DNA of 64,000 bases from Sutcliffiella sp. FSL R7-0096 (GCF_038595065.1 NZ_CP152003.1:1592001-1656000), one strand, 5' to 3'; positions 7,018-15,141 are shown, counted from the stretch's first letter. The notes: generated by a model from the sequence alone, not told the origin. Program-made: numbers and translations.

Positions 7018-7045
7018 AGCTTGGGCATGTGAAATGTCCAAGTTT
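7018..7045 (+). terminator. terminator hairpin, copy 1, left of family A repeat
   Basis: AGCTTGGGCATgtgaAATGTCCAAGTTTT folds into a G-T-containing stem with a T-run, 20 nt after the CheR-like gene. Almost the same hairpin recurs at 7257-7290 beyond the repeat. Confidence 0.7.
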
Positions 7046-7046
7046 T

Positions 7047-7256
7047 CAGACTGTTGACAAACTATAAATTAGTTAGGTTATCGATTGGAAGAGTTGATCT
7101 GCGTTGCAGGAGCTTCGCTTTCCGCGGGCAGTCCGGAAGCCTCCTCGGGCTACGCCCTGCGGGGTCTTCCATGTCCTTTCTTCCCGCAGGAGTCTTCGCT
7201 CCTTCCACTTCGATCAACTAGAGAATTTTATTATTTTTAGCTTCGTCTACACACTG
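7047..7256 (-). repeat. family A repeat, copy 1 (210 bp), inserted in a terminator
   Basis: The element runs from CAGACTGTTGACAAACTATA to a matching inverted end CGTCTACACACTG. Its GC-rich core holds GCAGGAGCTTCGCTTTCCG, GCCTCCTCGGGC and CCCGCAGGAGTCTTCGCTCC, and an inner GTTGATC/GATCAAC pair. It is inverted relative to the copies at 37549 and 51450. Spurious frames cross it, but none has a start signal. Confidence 0.85.
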
Positions 7257-7290
7257 AAAGCTTGGGCATGCGAAATGTCCAAGCTTTTTT
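7257..7290. terminator. terminator hairpin, copy 2, right of family A repeat
   Basis: AAAGCTTGGGCATgcgaAATGTCCAAGCTTTTTT is a nearly perfect stem, A-rich on the left and T-rich on the right. It can work for the CheR-like gene and for the convergent PAS-like gene ending at 7308. It differs from copy 1 by only a few bases. Confidence 0.8.
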
Positions 7291-7307
7291 TCTTTGTCAT
7301 ATTTTAT

Positions 7308-7850
7308 TTAAGAACGAAGGATGCCTTTTATATCTTCAAGTTCGGATTGGATCAACTTAATATACTCGAGCTTTCCTGCTTCTGAAAGATCTTCCTCAAT
7401 TATACCAAGCAAGTCGTTTATAGTGTTGATTTTCCGTTCCGCCTGCTTCCGATTAAAATCTGTCAACTCAGGCTCAAGTTCAGTCGGATTTGGTACCACA
7501 TCATTCCAATCACGCGTCTGAATTTGCTGACGCCATTGTTGGTACTCCATTTGTACATTATTATAGGAAGAGGTTTCGTCCAAACAAACAAGGTGGATCA
7601 ACTTTTCCTTCTTTTGATAATTGAAGTACACCGTAAACAGGGAGGTGGGAGAGTCCGTCGTTTTCAGATTCAACTCCATCTTTCCTGGAGAAGGTATACT
7701 CAAAATTCGTTTTATTTTTGATTTGCTATCTAAATCTACCAGGTCCAGAAAAGAGGACACTGGATGAAAAAGGTGAGTGACCGGTTTGGATACATTCACA
7801 ATTTGAAAGTCCTCGGTCAGCTTCAGATAGGGTACGGGAATCCGGTACAT
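7308..7850 (-). CDS. PAS-like sensor protein with C-terminal helical dimerisation region
   Basis: A 180-aa protein. Residues 1-100 look like a diverged PAS domain (LKLTEDFQIVNVSKPVTHLF, then strands LFTVYFNYQKKEKLIHLVCL). A linker follows, then two helices (ERKINTINDLLGIIEED and KLEYIKLIQSELEDIKGIL) that resemble a histidine-kinase dimerisation region without the phosphoacceptor His. There is no catalytic domain. The start codon overlaps the stop of the cobalamin-binding gene (TAATG), implying translational coupling. I do not recognise a named family; the PAS call is by pattern only. Confidence 0.55.
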   Translation of the reverse strand: MYRIPVPYLKLTEDFQIVNVSKPVTHLFHPVSSFLDLVDLDSKSKIKRILSIPSPGKMELNLKTTDSPTSLFTVYFNYQKKEKLIHLVCLDETSSYNNVQMEYQQWRQQIQTRDWNDVVPNPTELEPELTDFNRKQAERKINTINDLLGIIEEDLSEAGKLEYIKLIQSELEDIKGILRS

Positions 7851-8530
7851 TACATTAGCACTCCTTTATCAACGGCTCCGGCTTCTTTCTGATTATCTTC
7901 CAGCCATTGGAAAAGGAACGATGTATCCTTAGCAATGAGTGTGTCCGCCATGCAGCATGATTGAAAGGCAGATTCAGCATGCAAGCGGCTGCCAACTATA
8001 AAAGTAGTGCCAGGACGTTTTTGCTTTAGTCTTTTGATCGTCTCTTTTAACGTGGGAAGGTGATGTCTGATGGAAATAGAAATACATACAACTTCCGGCT
8101 TCCATTTTTCCAAACTATATTCTGCATAGTCCAATGGAAGATTGGACCCTAGGTCGTACACATCCCAACCATACTCTTCAAAAAGAGAGGAGGCCATTTT
8201 TAATCCCAAATCATGCTCTTCTCCCTCCACGCAAAAAAACATAGCACGTGGAGCAGGGGGTTTATTTTCTATCAACTTATTACTTAATTTCTCTAAGTGA
8301 TATTTGGACAATATCAACTCACATGTACCTGTGGCAAGATGCTCATGGGCCACTGTAATTTGATTCTGCTCCCACATCTCGCCAATGCGGTACATGGCAT
8401 CGCGTAGGATGAAATCGTATATAAAGGAACTATTATATCCTTGATTCATGGATTCTTTAACACTGTTCCAACCTTTCAATAAATCTTTCTCAAGCAAGTA
8501 TTCGGATAGTTTCTTGGAGATTTCATTCAT
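7850..8530 (-). CDS. cobalamin-binding (MetH cap plus B12-binding) sensor protein
   Basis: A 226-residue soluble protein. Residues 1-85 form the helical B12 cap and include W53-x9-E63-H64, the W-x9-EH motif known from CarH-type adenosylcobalamin photoreceptors. Residues about 95-210 form the Rossmann-like B12 domain with EEHDLG (His106 as lower axial ligand; the usual Asp is Glu) and later SISIRHHLPTLKETI and GSRLHAES segments. It lacks the MerR DNA-binding domain of CarH, so output must pass through a partner, plausibly the coupled PAS-like protein. The ribosome binding site is AGGAGGAG with 4-5 nt to the ATG. A role in light or cobalamin sensing is inference. Confidence 0.8.
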   Translation of the reverse strand: MNEISKKLSEYLLEKDLLKGWNSVKESMNQGYNSSFIYDFILRDAMYRIGEMWEQNQITVAHEHLATGTCELILSKYHLEKLSNKLIENKPPAPRAMFFCVEGEEHDLGLKMASSLFEEYGWDVYDLGSNLPLDYAEYSLEKWKPEVVCISISIRHHLPTLKETIKRLKQKRPGTTFIVGSRLHAESAFQSCCMADTLIAKDTSFLFQWLEDNQKEAGAVDKGVLM

Positions 8531-8660
8531 TAGACTCCTCCTATCAACAATAGTAATTGTAAACAGTATACTATACTTTCTTTAAAATCAAATGCTTCTT
8601 CCTTGAAATGCATCTTTTAGAATCTGAAGTGTGAAGATGGTCCTTTTAAAACACCTTGAC

Positions 8661-8690
8661 AACAGGCTATGCAAGACCTGTTTTTTTTAT
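8661..8690 (+). terminator. orphan intrinsic terminator
   Basis: AACAGG pairs with CCTGTT around a 10-nt loop and is followed by TTTTTTTTATT. It points along the plus strand in the divergent gap between the B12 gene and the M42 gene, where no plus-strand gene ends. It may stop readthrough or a short leader RNA. Confidence 0.5.
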
Positions 8691-8734
8691 TATGCTAGTA
8701 GTAGGTAAATATTAGTAGCAAAGGAAGTGTCCAT

Positions 8735-9790
8735 ATGACCTATCAACCAACTGTACAGGAAACTTTTTCGTTAATCAAAGAACTTGTTTCCATACCGAGT
8801 CCTTCCGGAAACACGGAAAAAGTAATCGGCTTTGTCGAAAAATATCTTGTAGAATGTGGCGTGGAGACGTCACGAAATAGAAAGGGAGGATTAATTGCAT
8901 CCTTAAAAGGAAGCAACGATCAAGAGCATCGTATGCTGACAGCACATGTGGATACACTTGGTGCCATGGTCAAAGAGGTGAAATCCAATGGAAGGTTGAA
9001 ACTTACTACCATTGGCGGGTTTCGCTGGAATTCTGTGGAAGGGGAATATTGCCAAATAGAAACTTCTTCAGGCAAAAACTATTCTGGAACAATCCTGATG
9101 CACCAGACCTCCGTCCATGTCTATAAAAATGCCGGGGATGCCCCAAGAAATGATGAGAACATTGAAGTGCGTATCGATGAAAAAGTGTCAAATGCAGAAG
9201 AGGTAAGAGCCCTTGGAATTGAAGTAGGGGACTTCGTTTCCTTTGATCCCCGCGTACAAATCACAGACAGTGGCTATATCAAATCTAGGCATCTCGACGA
9301 CAAAGCGAGCGTCGCAATCCTGCTCAAGCTAATCAAGTACATACAAACGGAAAAAATAACCCTACCATACACCACACATTTCTTGATTTCCAATAATGAA
9401 GAGATCGGTTATGGTGGAAATTCCAACATCACCCCTGAAACAGTGGAATATCTAGCAGTTGATATGGGAGCACTGGGAGATGGACAATCCTCGGATGAAT
9501 ACACGGTATCCATCTGCGTGAAAGATTCAAGCGGGCCTTATCATTATGGTTTAAGAAAACATCTGGTCGATCTGGCAAAAAAAAATGGCGTGGATTATAA
9601 AGTCGATATATATCCATTTTACGGCTCTGATGCTTCCGCAGCCATCCGTTCAGGACATGATATTATCCATGGTTTGATTGGCCCTGGTATTGAATCTTCC
9701 CACGCGTTTGAACGTACACATGAGAGTTCTGTTCAAAATACAGAGAAGTTGATTTATCATTATTTGTTGTCTGAAATGGTGAAGTACTGA
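8735..9790 (+). CDS. M42-family zinc aminopeptidase
   Basis: A 351-aa peptidase of the M42 family (YhfE/YsdC/PepA-like), cytoplasmic enzymes that form tetrahedral oligomers and remove N-terminal residues from peptides. Metal and catalytic motifs are in order: TAHVDTLG, SRHLDDKASVAILL, SNNEEIGYGGN (general base Glu), AVDMGAL and SSHAFERTHES (last His ligand). The length is normal. AAAGGAAG precedes the ATG. It is a single gene ending in a terminator shared with the convergent splB. Confidence 0.92.
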   Translation: MTYQPTVQETFSLIKELVSIPSPSGNTEKVIGFVEKYLVECGVETSRNRKGGLIASLKGSNDQEHRMLTAHVDTLGAMVKEVKSNGRLKLTTIGGFRWNSVEGEYCQIETSSGKNYSGTILMHQTSVHVYKNAGDAPRNDENIEVRIDEKVSNAEEVRALGIEVGDFVSFDPRVQITDSGYIKSRHLDDKASVAILLKLIKYIQTEKITLPYTTHFLISNNEEIGYGGNSNITPETVEYLAVDMGALGDGQSSDEYTVSICVKDSSGPYHYGLRKHLVDLAKKNGVDYKVDIYPFYGSDASAAIRSGHDIIHGLIGPGIESSHAFERTHESSVQNTEKLIYHYLLSEMVKY

Positions 9791-9800
9791 CGAAATTACG

Positions 9801-9831
9801 AAAAGCATCCCAATGTAAGGGATGCTTTTTT
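9801..9831. terminator. bidirectional terminator
   Basis: AAAAGCATCCC pairs with GGGATGCTTTTTT around a 7-nt loop, between convergent M42 peptidase and splB genes. Confidence 0.85.
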
Positions 9832-9841
9832 AGGTTGGTGC

Positions 9842-10867
9842 TCATGTGAAATACTCAATACGCGCCTGTGGAAAATACGAGTGGATATAGTCAGATAACG
9901 TTTCTTTAATTTCGGTTGCTTCATCCTTTGTATAAACATATTTTCCGATGCCATAACGTCCCCATTTATACTGGCGCTTTGCTTCATCAAGCTCCAATTT
10001 TGTCATAGGATAGTTCTGTTGAATGACCCTTTTGGCAGGCTTGGTAAATCTGTGCTGTATAAGTTCAAAGGTCAGGTCTTCGGTCGCCTTTGCAGGAAGC
10101 TTATCATACAGCTTCTGGAACAACGTCTTATATCCTTCTTCCCATCCTTCATGTAAATAGATTGGTGCTACGATGAAGCCTAGAGGGTAATCCGCACCTG
10201 CGACCTTAGCTGCCGCTTCAATTCTAAGGTCAAGCGATGAGGTTCCAGGCTCAAAGTTCTTGATGACGTAATCAGCATTTACGCTGAAACGGAACCTAGT
10301 TTTGCCCCGATGATCGGCATCTAATAGGTGGTCAACATGGTGGAACTTTGTGACAAAGCGTAGAAGGCCATGTTCTGATTTACCGAAATATTCGATTGCT
10401 TTCTTTAAGGAATGAGTCAGGTGATCAATCCCTACAATATCGGACGTACAGGAGGCCTCAAATCTCGTAATTTCTGGTGCCCGCTCCTGCATATATTTAT
10501 CTGCCGCCTCAAATATTTCATCCAAATTGACATATGTCCGGATGTACGGCTTGCTCCCCATGGTCGTTTGCAGGTAACAATAGTGGCAATGCCCCATACA
10601 GCCTGTGGCAAAAGGAATGGCGTACTCCGCAGATGGTTTAGAGGAATCAAATTTCAATGTTTTTCTTACCCCGACAACAAGCGTCGATTTGGCCGTTCTG
10701 TATTTTTGAAAATCATTGTCACCAGGGAGGTTTCTTATTTGGTTATGGGATGTGGTTTCACGGATCTCCAATCCCATGGACTCAAACTTATTTTTGAGTT
10801 CCATCCCAAGGGGATAATCAAGGGCGCGTGGCTCAATATATACGAGTTGCGGAACAAACGGCTTCAA
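9842..10867 (-). CDS. splB: spore photoproduct lyase
   Basis: A radical-SAM enzyme that directly reverses spore photoproduct (5-thyminyl-5,6-dihydrothymine) in DNA during germination. The 4Fe-4S motif is CMGHCHYC with Cys90, Cys94 and Cys97. Cys140 in FEASCTSD corresponds to the conserved hydrogen-donor cysteine of B. subtilis SplB. The length of 341 aa is normal. The gene follows splA by 15 bp, as in other Bacillus, so the two are cotranscribed. It confirms a spore-forming host. Confidence 0.97.
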   Translation of the reverse strand: MKPFVPQLVYIEPRALDYPLGMELKNKFESMGLEIRETTSHNQIRNLPGDNDFQKYRTAKSTLVVGVRKTLKFDSSKPSAEYAIPFATGCMGHCHYCYLQTTMGSKPYIRTYVNLDEIFEAADKYMQERAPEITRFEASCTSDIVGIDHLTHSLKKAIEYFGKSEHGLLRFVTKFHHVDHLLDADHRGKTRFRFSVNADYVIKNFEPGTSSLDLRIEAAAKVAGADYPLGFIVAPIYLHEGWEEGYKTLFQKLYDKLPAKATEDLTFELIQHRFTKPAKRVIQQNYPMTKLELDEAKRQYKWGRYGIGKYVYTKDEATEIKETLSDYIHSYFPQARIEYFT

Positions 10868-10882
10868 TTAAATCCCCTCCTT

Positions 10883-11140
10883 TTATTCATAAGATGGTCC
10901 GAAATAATCATTATAGAGAGCTTCCGCTTCTTCCAAAGATGTGAAAAAAACAAACTCGTCCGATAAAGGGTAGTACGTATCATATAAAAAAATGGAAAGT
11001 TGACCGTCTTCATACGGATTTGCCACAATATTAGCCTGCTGGACAGTGGCAACATTCTGTGTGTGGGGGTTACGATAAAAGAGATAGATTGTATCGCCCT
11101 CCTTCAGGGAGGATGTTTGTCCTTGCTCAAACAAATTCAT
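10883..11140 (-). CDS. splA: SplA, regulator of spore photoproduct lyase
   Basis: An 85-residue homologue of SplA, a small TRAP-like protein that limits splB expression. The family core YLFYRNPHTQNVATVQQA and the middle GQLSIFLYDTYYPL match the B. subtilis protein closely. The ATG at 11140 is preferred over the GTG at 11149, because GCAGGTG, which includes that GTG, is the likely ribosome binding site. SigG control is expected from B. subtilis, but I could not place a good SigG promoter upstream. Confidence 0.88.
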   Translation of the reverse strand: MNLFEQGQTSSLKEGDTIYLFYRNPHTQNVATVQQANIVANPYEDGQLSIFLYDTYYPLSDEFVFFTSLEEAEALYNDYFGPSYE

Positions 11141-11335
11141 AATGTTCACCTGCTTTAACTTCTTTAATTTCCCATATTAGTTTTATGTAAAAGGAAAAAT
11201 TTATCCGTGAGAAAATCTGTAAATGGAAATAGTGCGACTATGATCGTAAATGGTGTAATCTTTTAAATAGTATGAAACTTTCAATCAAAAACTAACGTCT
11301 AATTTATGGGTGTACGAAGGGAAGGGAATATAAGG

Positions 11336-12169
11336 ATGAATCATGTGGATCTAAGGCCGAAAAAAAGGTCAGCATTACGAATTTGGTTGGGAACGCAATA
11401 TTACATATTGAAGCGCTGGTTGGAATGGACTTCAGGAAATAAGACTTATGCGACAGAGTTAACAAGCGAAATGCTTCCATATAAAGCCTTCTCACACAAG
11501 ACTCCTACATTGAGGAAGCTAAAGGATGTGGATATGTGGTATCAGCATAACAAAGTAATCAATTTGCGCCTGGCTGTAAAAAAGCTGAATGGTCTTGTCA
11601 TCAGGCAGGGAGAGACCTTTTCCTATTGGAAATTGATTGGGAAACCTACTAGAAAAAAGGGATATGTAGATGGTATGGTTCTATTTTATGGTAGGTTCAA
11701 ACCTGGGCTTGGAGGAGGATTGTGTCAGCTTTCCAATTTAATTTACTGGATGGCATTGCATACTCCGCTAACCGTTACAGAACGCTATCGTCACAGCTTT
11801 GATGTATTTCCCGACAGCAGAAGGACGCAGCCATTTGGAAGTGGAGCCACCTGCTCGTATAATTATTTGGATCTACAGCTTAGAAATGATACCGACCAGG
11901 CCTTACAGCTATCTGTGAGGCTGGAAGGGGACAACTTGGTGGGAGAGTGGAGATTGGAAAAGCCGCCACTTCATCAATACAAGGTGTATGAAAAAGAACA
12001 TAGTATCACTTCAGCCTATTGGGGAGGCTATCTTCGGCACAATATCATCCACCGTAAAGTAATTAATTTGAACGGTAAAGAAGTTGATGACCAATACGTA
12101 ACGGAAAATCATGCTATTATGATGTATGAGCCACTATTGACGGCATCGGAGCAGGAACAAAGTGGCTAA
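11336..12169 (+). CDS. VanW-family protein
   Basis: A 277-aa VanW-like protein. The conserved core includes RQGETFSYWKLIGKPT, the glycine-rich PGLGGGLCQLSNLIYW, YRHSFDVFPDSRRTQPFG and GATCSYNYLDLQ. VanW accompanies some vancomycin-resistance clusters but is widespread in Bacillales without them, and its biochemical role is unknown. No other van genes are nearby, so resistance should not be inferred. The ATG at 11336 follows GAAGGGAATATAAGG; the upstream in-frame ATG lacks a ribosome binding site. It precedes the DUF2164 gene by 28 bp, likely in one operon. Confidence 0.85.
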   Translation: MNHVDLRPKKRSALRIWLGTQYYILKRWLEWTSGNKTYATELTSEMLPYKAFSHKTPTLRKLKDVDMWYQHNKVINLRLAVKKLNGLVIRQGETFSYWKLIGKPTRKKGYVDGMVLFYGRFKPGLGGGLCQLSNLIYWMALHTPLTVTERYRHSFDVFPDSRRTQPFGSGATCSYNYLDLQLRNDTDQALQLSVRLEGDNLVGEWRLEKPPLHQYKVYEKEHSITSAYWGGYLRHNIIHRKVINLNGKEVDDQYVTENHAIMMYEPLLTASEQEQSG

Positions 12170-12197
12170 TTCATTCGCATAAAGGTGTGTGTATTAA

Positions 12198-12452
12198 ATG
12201 ATTTCCATTCCGAAAGAAATGAAAGACCAGATGATTGGCAAGATTCAAGCCTATTTTGAAGAAGAGCGTGACGAGGAGATAGGCGACCTTGGAGCGGACC
12301 TGCTGTTGGACGTTTTCATGAAAGAGCTCGGCCCCTACTATTATAATCAAGGAATTGCAGATGCTAAGGCACTGATGGAAGAGCGATGGGGATCGGTGGA
12401 AGAGGACATGGAAGCTTTAAAACGCTCTACTGCTGGCAGCAGGTACAGGTAA
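12198..12452 (+). CDS. DUF2164 small protein
   Basis: An 84-aa protein of the DUF2164 family. It has an N-terminal helix (PKEMKDQMIGKIQAYFEEER), the conserved EEIGDLGADLLLDVFMKELG segment and YYNQGIADAK, followed by an acidic helix. No biochemical function is known. It starts 28 bp after the VanW-like gene with AAAGGTG and ends at a strong terminator, so the two probably form one transcript. Confidence 0.8.
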   Translation: MISIPKEMKDQMIGKIQAYFEEERDEEIGDLGADLLLDVFMKELGPYYYNQGIADAKALMEERWGSVEEDMEALKRSTAGSRYR

Positions 12453-12497
12453 GTTGTTTGACGAGTTTCTACTATAATAATATGGTTTGCTTTTTGT

Positions 12498-12542
12498 GAA
12501 ACAACCTTTTTGGCTTTTGGGGCCGGAGAGGTTGTTTTTTTT
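12498..12542 (+). terminator. intrinsic terminator
   Basis: AAACAACCT pairs with AGGTTGTTT, with an inner GGC/GCC pair, then a T-run. It ends the VanW-DUF2164 unit. Confidence 0.75.
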
Positions 12543-12612
12543 GAATTTGGAACTCAGAGTGGGGATTAGATTTTATGTATTGGGCTTTTGCAATTTCATA
12601 AGATTTAGCGAA

Positions 12613-12672
12613 TCGCCCGTAAATCCAAAAAGTCGAACGTAAATCATGAAAATCGCCCGAACACTCCTCAAG
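12613..12672. repeat. three degenerate 20-bp tandem units
   Basis: TCGCCCGTAAATCCAAAAAG, TCGAACGTAAATCATGAAAA and TCGCCCGAACACTCCTCAAG follow each other without gaps. The first two agree at most positions and the third is degraded. There is no gene and no spacer variation, so this is not a CRISPR array. Confidence 0.55.
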
Positions 12673-12815
12673 GTACCTTTCAGCGAGTCCTCTCGAGACG
12701 TCGACACTAGTGCCGAAAATCCTGCCGGGGTCTGACCCCAAATTTATAGATTTTTTAAGAGAGTTTCTAAGTTTTGCTTTTGCGGTTTAGTGGAATGAAT
12801 TGAGTAGAGGTGGTG
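12673..12815. other. gene-free stretch with GGGGTCTGACCCC hairpin
   Basis: The sequence GCCGAAAATCCTGCC, followed by the palindrome GGGGTCTGACCCC (12727-12739), recurs after the sugar ABC operon at 44430-44463 as GCCGAAAATCCTTTGG plus the same palindrome, where it forms a terminator. This copy has a weaker stem and no long T-run. Nothing else is recognisable before the monooxygenase gene. Confidence 0.45.
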
Positions 12816-14138
12816 ATGGTGTTGAAGGCGAATGTGTTGGTGATTGGGGGCGGTGTTGGCGGATTGACGGTAGCGCTGAAGCTTGCGAAGTGCGGTGTTG
12901 GGGTTACGGTTGTGGAGCAGGTCAAAGGGAGTCCTCATATGTACAAGGGGGAACTGGTGCAGCCGAAGACGTTGCAGATTTTCGAGAAGATTGGAATCCT
13001 TGAAAATGTATTGCATCATGGCCATACGATTAACAAAATAGAGCTGATAGAAAAGAACAAGCTCGACAAGAAACCCAACTTACCGATTCAATCCATGAGC
13101 TATAACATACTACCGGAGCCATATAACTATGCATTGATGATCCCGCATGAAACCTTGAAAAAAATTCTCTTGGAGGAAGCGGAAAAATACCCTTCCTTCA
13201 AATATATACAGCCTGGTCGGTTTATGGGCTTTGAAGGAAAAAAAGCGAAGGTGAGAATTGAAAAGGAAGAAGTGTTGCTTGAAGCAGATTACTACATTAG
13301 TGCAGAAGGGCGGAAATCAAAGGTCAGAGAAACGATGGGTGTCCCCAAAAAGGAAAAAAAATATGATCATCATTTTCTGACAGTTACATTTCCACGTCCC
13401 GAAACGTTGACAGAGGGAAAAATCATCTCCACAGATGATACGTTCCTGGGGCTTTTTCCTTTGCCTGATAATCTTGTGCGTACAGTGTATTTGATTCCAA
13501 AAGGCAGCTATAAAAAAATGATTGAGGAAGGGTTGGAAGCTTTTTATAAAAGATATTTGGATCTTTATCCAGAATTGGATGGGTACGTGCAGCAAATAGA
13601 TTCATGGAAAAAAATACAGCTCATGATTCCGGTACATTATCATGTTTCCAATTACGTAAAAGGGAATGTGGCATTGCTTGGAGATGCGGCGCACAGCGTT
13701 CACCCCATGGCAGGAGAGGGGATGAACCTTGCCATACAGGATGGGGATGTGCTCGGAGAACTTCTATGCTGGATGTACGATAAGGATCAGCATGGGATGG
13801 AGGACCTTACTAATTACGAAAAAGTGAGAAAGCCGAGGGTTCAGCATGTGCTGAAATTAAGTCATCTCTCGGCCCTTGCCTATTCCAAGCCGCTAAAATC
13901 CTTGGTGACGTGGAGAAGCAAGGTGATGGATCAGCTCACCAATGACCCTGTTCTTCATATCAAGCATATGTTGAATATTTCAGGACTTGGCATCTGGAAG
14001 GAATCTCTGATGGACCGGGTGATCCAGACCGGGGTGGCCCCGAAAAGGAAGGAACGCGACATTCATGAGATAGATCGGAGTCACCTATTTACAGAAGAGG
14101 AAGATTACCCGTGGAGGGACCATAAGGAGGAAGCATAG
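12816..14138 (+). CDS. FAD-dependent monooxygenase (aromatic hydroxylase / UbiH-like family)
   Basis: A 440-aa class A flavoprotein monooxygenase. The N-terminal FAD motif is VLVIGGGVGGLTVALKLA, and the second FAD/ribityl motif is GNVALLGDAAHSVHPMAGEG, followed by MNLAIQDGDVLGELL. Such enzymes hydroxylate aromatic rings, quinones or polyketides using NAD(P)H and oxygen; the substrate is not readable. Several in-frame starts exist (GTG 12810, ATG 12816, TTG 12822). The ATG has about 5 nt from AGAGG. The methyltransferase gene starts 3 nt after its stop, which strongly suggests joint action on one small molecule. Confidence 0.85.
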   Translation: MVLKANVLVIGGGVGGLTVALKLAKCGVGVTVVEQVKGSPHMYKGELVQPKTLQIFEKIGILENVLHHGHTINKIELIEKNKLDKKPNLPIQSMSYNILPEPYNYALMIPHETLKKILLEEAEKYPSFKYIQPGRFMGFEGKKAKVRIEKEEVLLEADYYISAEGRKSKVRETMGVPKKEKKYDHHFLTVTFPRPETLTEGKIISTDDTFLGLFPLPDNLVRTVYLIPKGSYKKMIEEGLEAFYKRYLDLYPELDGYVQQIDSWKKIQLMIPVHYHVSNYVKGNVALLGDAAHSVHPMAGEGMNLAIQDGDVLGELLCWMYDKDQHGMEDLTNYEKVRKPRVQHVLKLSHLSALAYSKPLKSLVTWRSKVMDQLTNDPVLHIKHMLNISGLGIWKESLMDRVIQTGVAPKRKERDIHEIDRSHLFTEEEDYPWRDHKEEA

Positions 14139-14140
14139 GG

Positions 14141-15133
14141 ATGATAAGTGAATATGTAAGACTTTATAAAGCGCGGGGGTATATGAAGAGAAATTTGCCC
14201 TTCCTATATAGTTGGCATGCCTATGTTGGGTATGAGTTGGATTTATATGAGGCTTTCAAGAAACCAAAGACCATCATGGAAGTGGCTCAGGAACGAGAGT
14301 TGAAGGAAGACCTTTTAAAAAGATGGGTGGAGGTTGGTGGTGTCATTGGTTATTTGAAAAAGAAATCTAAAGAACGCTACCAGACGGTCCAAAAGTTCAT
14401 GGTGCCATCAAGTAAGCATAACCCCCGGTCAACTGGAGTACTTTTGAAAGAGATGATGGAGCTTCATATACCTACACTCATAAAATATCCAAAAATGATG
14501 AAAACCGACAAGAAGGAGCAGTTTAATCAAAAAGAACATGGTATGGTGGTCGCTCAGACATCCTCCCTCTTGGAACAATTGGCGATTCCTCGGGTGATGA
14601 AGGTCATGAAGAAAGCCAAACCGAAGAAGGTAGTGGATGTCGGGTGCGGCAGTGGTGGGTACTTGGTGAAGCTCTCGCAAAAGTTTCCGAAAGCGAAGAT
14701 GCTCGGAATTGAGCTAAATGAAGATGTGGCAGAAGAAGCGAGCAAAAATTGTAAAAACCAAGAGCAGGTGGAGATCGTCTGTAAAGATGTTCATCAGTGG
14801 TCACCTGACGAAAAAGTGGATTTTGTCATGTTGAACAATATCCTACATTATATATCTCCGGATGACCGGATTGAATTGTTCAAGAAAATAAGCGAGTGGC
14901 TCCCACCAAAAGGGACATTATCAGTGGTCTCACCTATTCACAATTCAAAGCACGGCGGCCAGTTTTCGAGTGTATTTAACAGCTTCTTTACCGCCTTTGA
15001 TAATTTGTACCCACTTCCTTCTGAGAAGGATCTCAATGATCTGGCAGGTGCCGCGGGGCTGAAAGTGGAAAAATTGCAACCGGTCATCAAAGAAGGTGGC
15101 TGGTATCAAATCACCCTTACCAAACAAAAATAA
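14141..15133 (+). CDS. SAM-dependent O-methyltransferase with N-terminal winged helix
   Basis: A 330-residue class I methyltransferase. Residues 30-100 form a dimerisation/winged-helix region as in small-molecule O-methyltransferases (KTIMEVAQERELKEDLLKRW). SAM motif I is VVDVGCGSGGYLVKLS (about 165-180), motif II MLGIELNEDVAEEA, and the acidic/ILHYIS segment follows. It is cotranscribed with the FAD monooxygenase (spacing 2 nt), giving a hydroxylase-methylase pair reminiscent of quinone or natural-product tailoring. No scaffold-forming gene lies next to it, so the substrate must come from elsewhere. Confidence 0.85.
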   Translation: MISEYVRLYKARGYMKRNLPFLYSWHAYVGYELDLYEAFKKPKTIMEVAQERELKEDLLKRWVEVGGVIGYLKKKSKERYQTVQKFMVPSSKHNPRSTGVLLKEMMELHIPTLIKYPKMMKTDKKEQFNQKEHGMVVAQTSSLLEQLAIPRVMKVMKKAKPKKVVDVGCGSGGYLVKLSQKFPKAKMLGIELNEDVAEEASKNCKNQEQVEIVCKDVHQWSPDEKVDFVMLNNILHYISPDDRIELFKKISEWLPPKGTLSVVSPIHNSKHGGQFSSVFNSFFTAFDNLYPLPSEKDLNDLAGAAGLKVEKLQPVIKEGGWYQITLTKQK

Positions 15134-15141
15134 TTAATAGA

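Noticed and set aside
7104-7385. A 93-codon frame across the family A repeat (similar frames cross the copies at 37.5 and 51.5 kb).
   Set aside because: It has no ribosome binding site, runs through a terminator and encodes only translated repeat sequence (RFPRAVRKPP...). The same repeat is read in different frames elsewhere.
11336-12169. Vancomycin resistance from the VanW-like gene.
   Set aside because: VanW homologues are common in Bacillales without vanHAX, and no resistance ligase, dehydrogenase or two-component system is present.
12613-12672. A small CRISPR array.
   Set aside because: The units are 20 bp, contiguous and degenerate, with no spacers and no cas genes in the window.
12671-12711. 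A cluster of restriction palindromes (KpnI, XhoI, AatII, SalI, SpeI) resembling a vector polylinker.
   Set aside because: The flanking sequence, including the GACGT and GCCGAAAATCC parts, recurs in natural context at 44421-44463, and no vector or marker sequence adjoins it. Chance in a GC-rich repeat is the simpler explanation.
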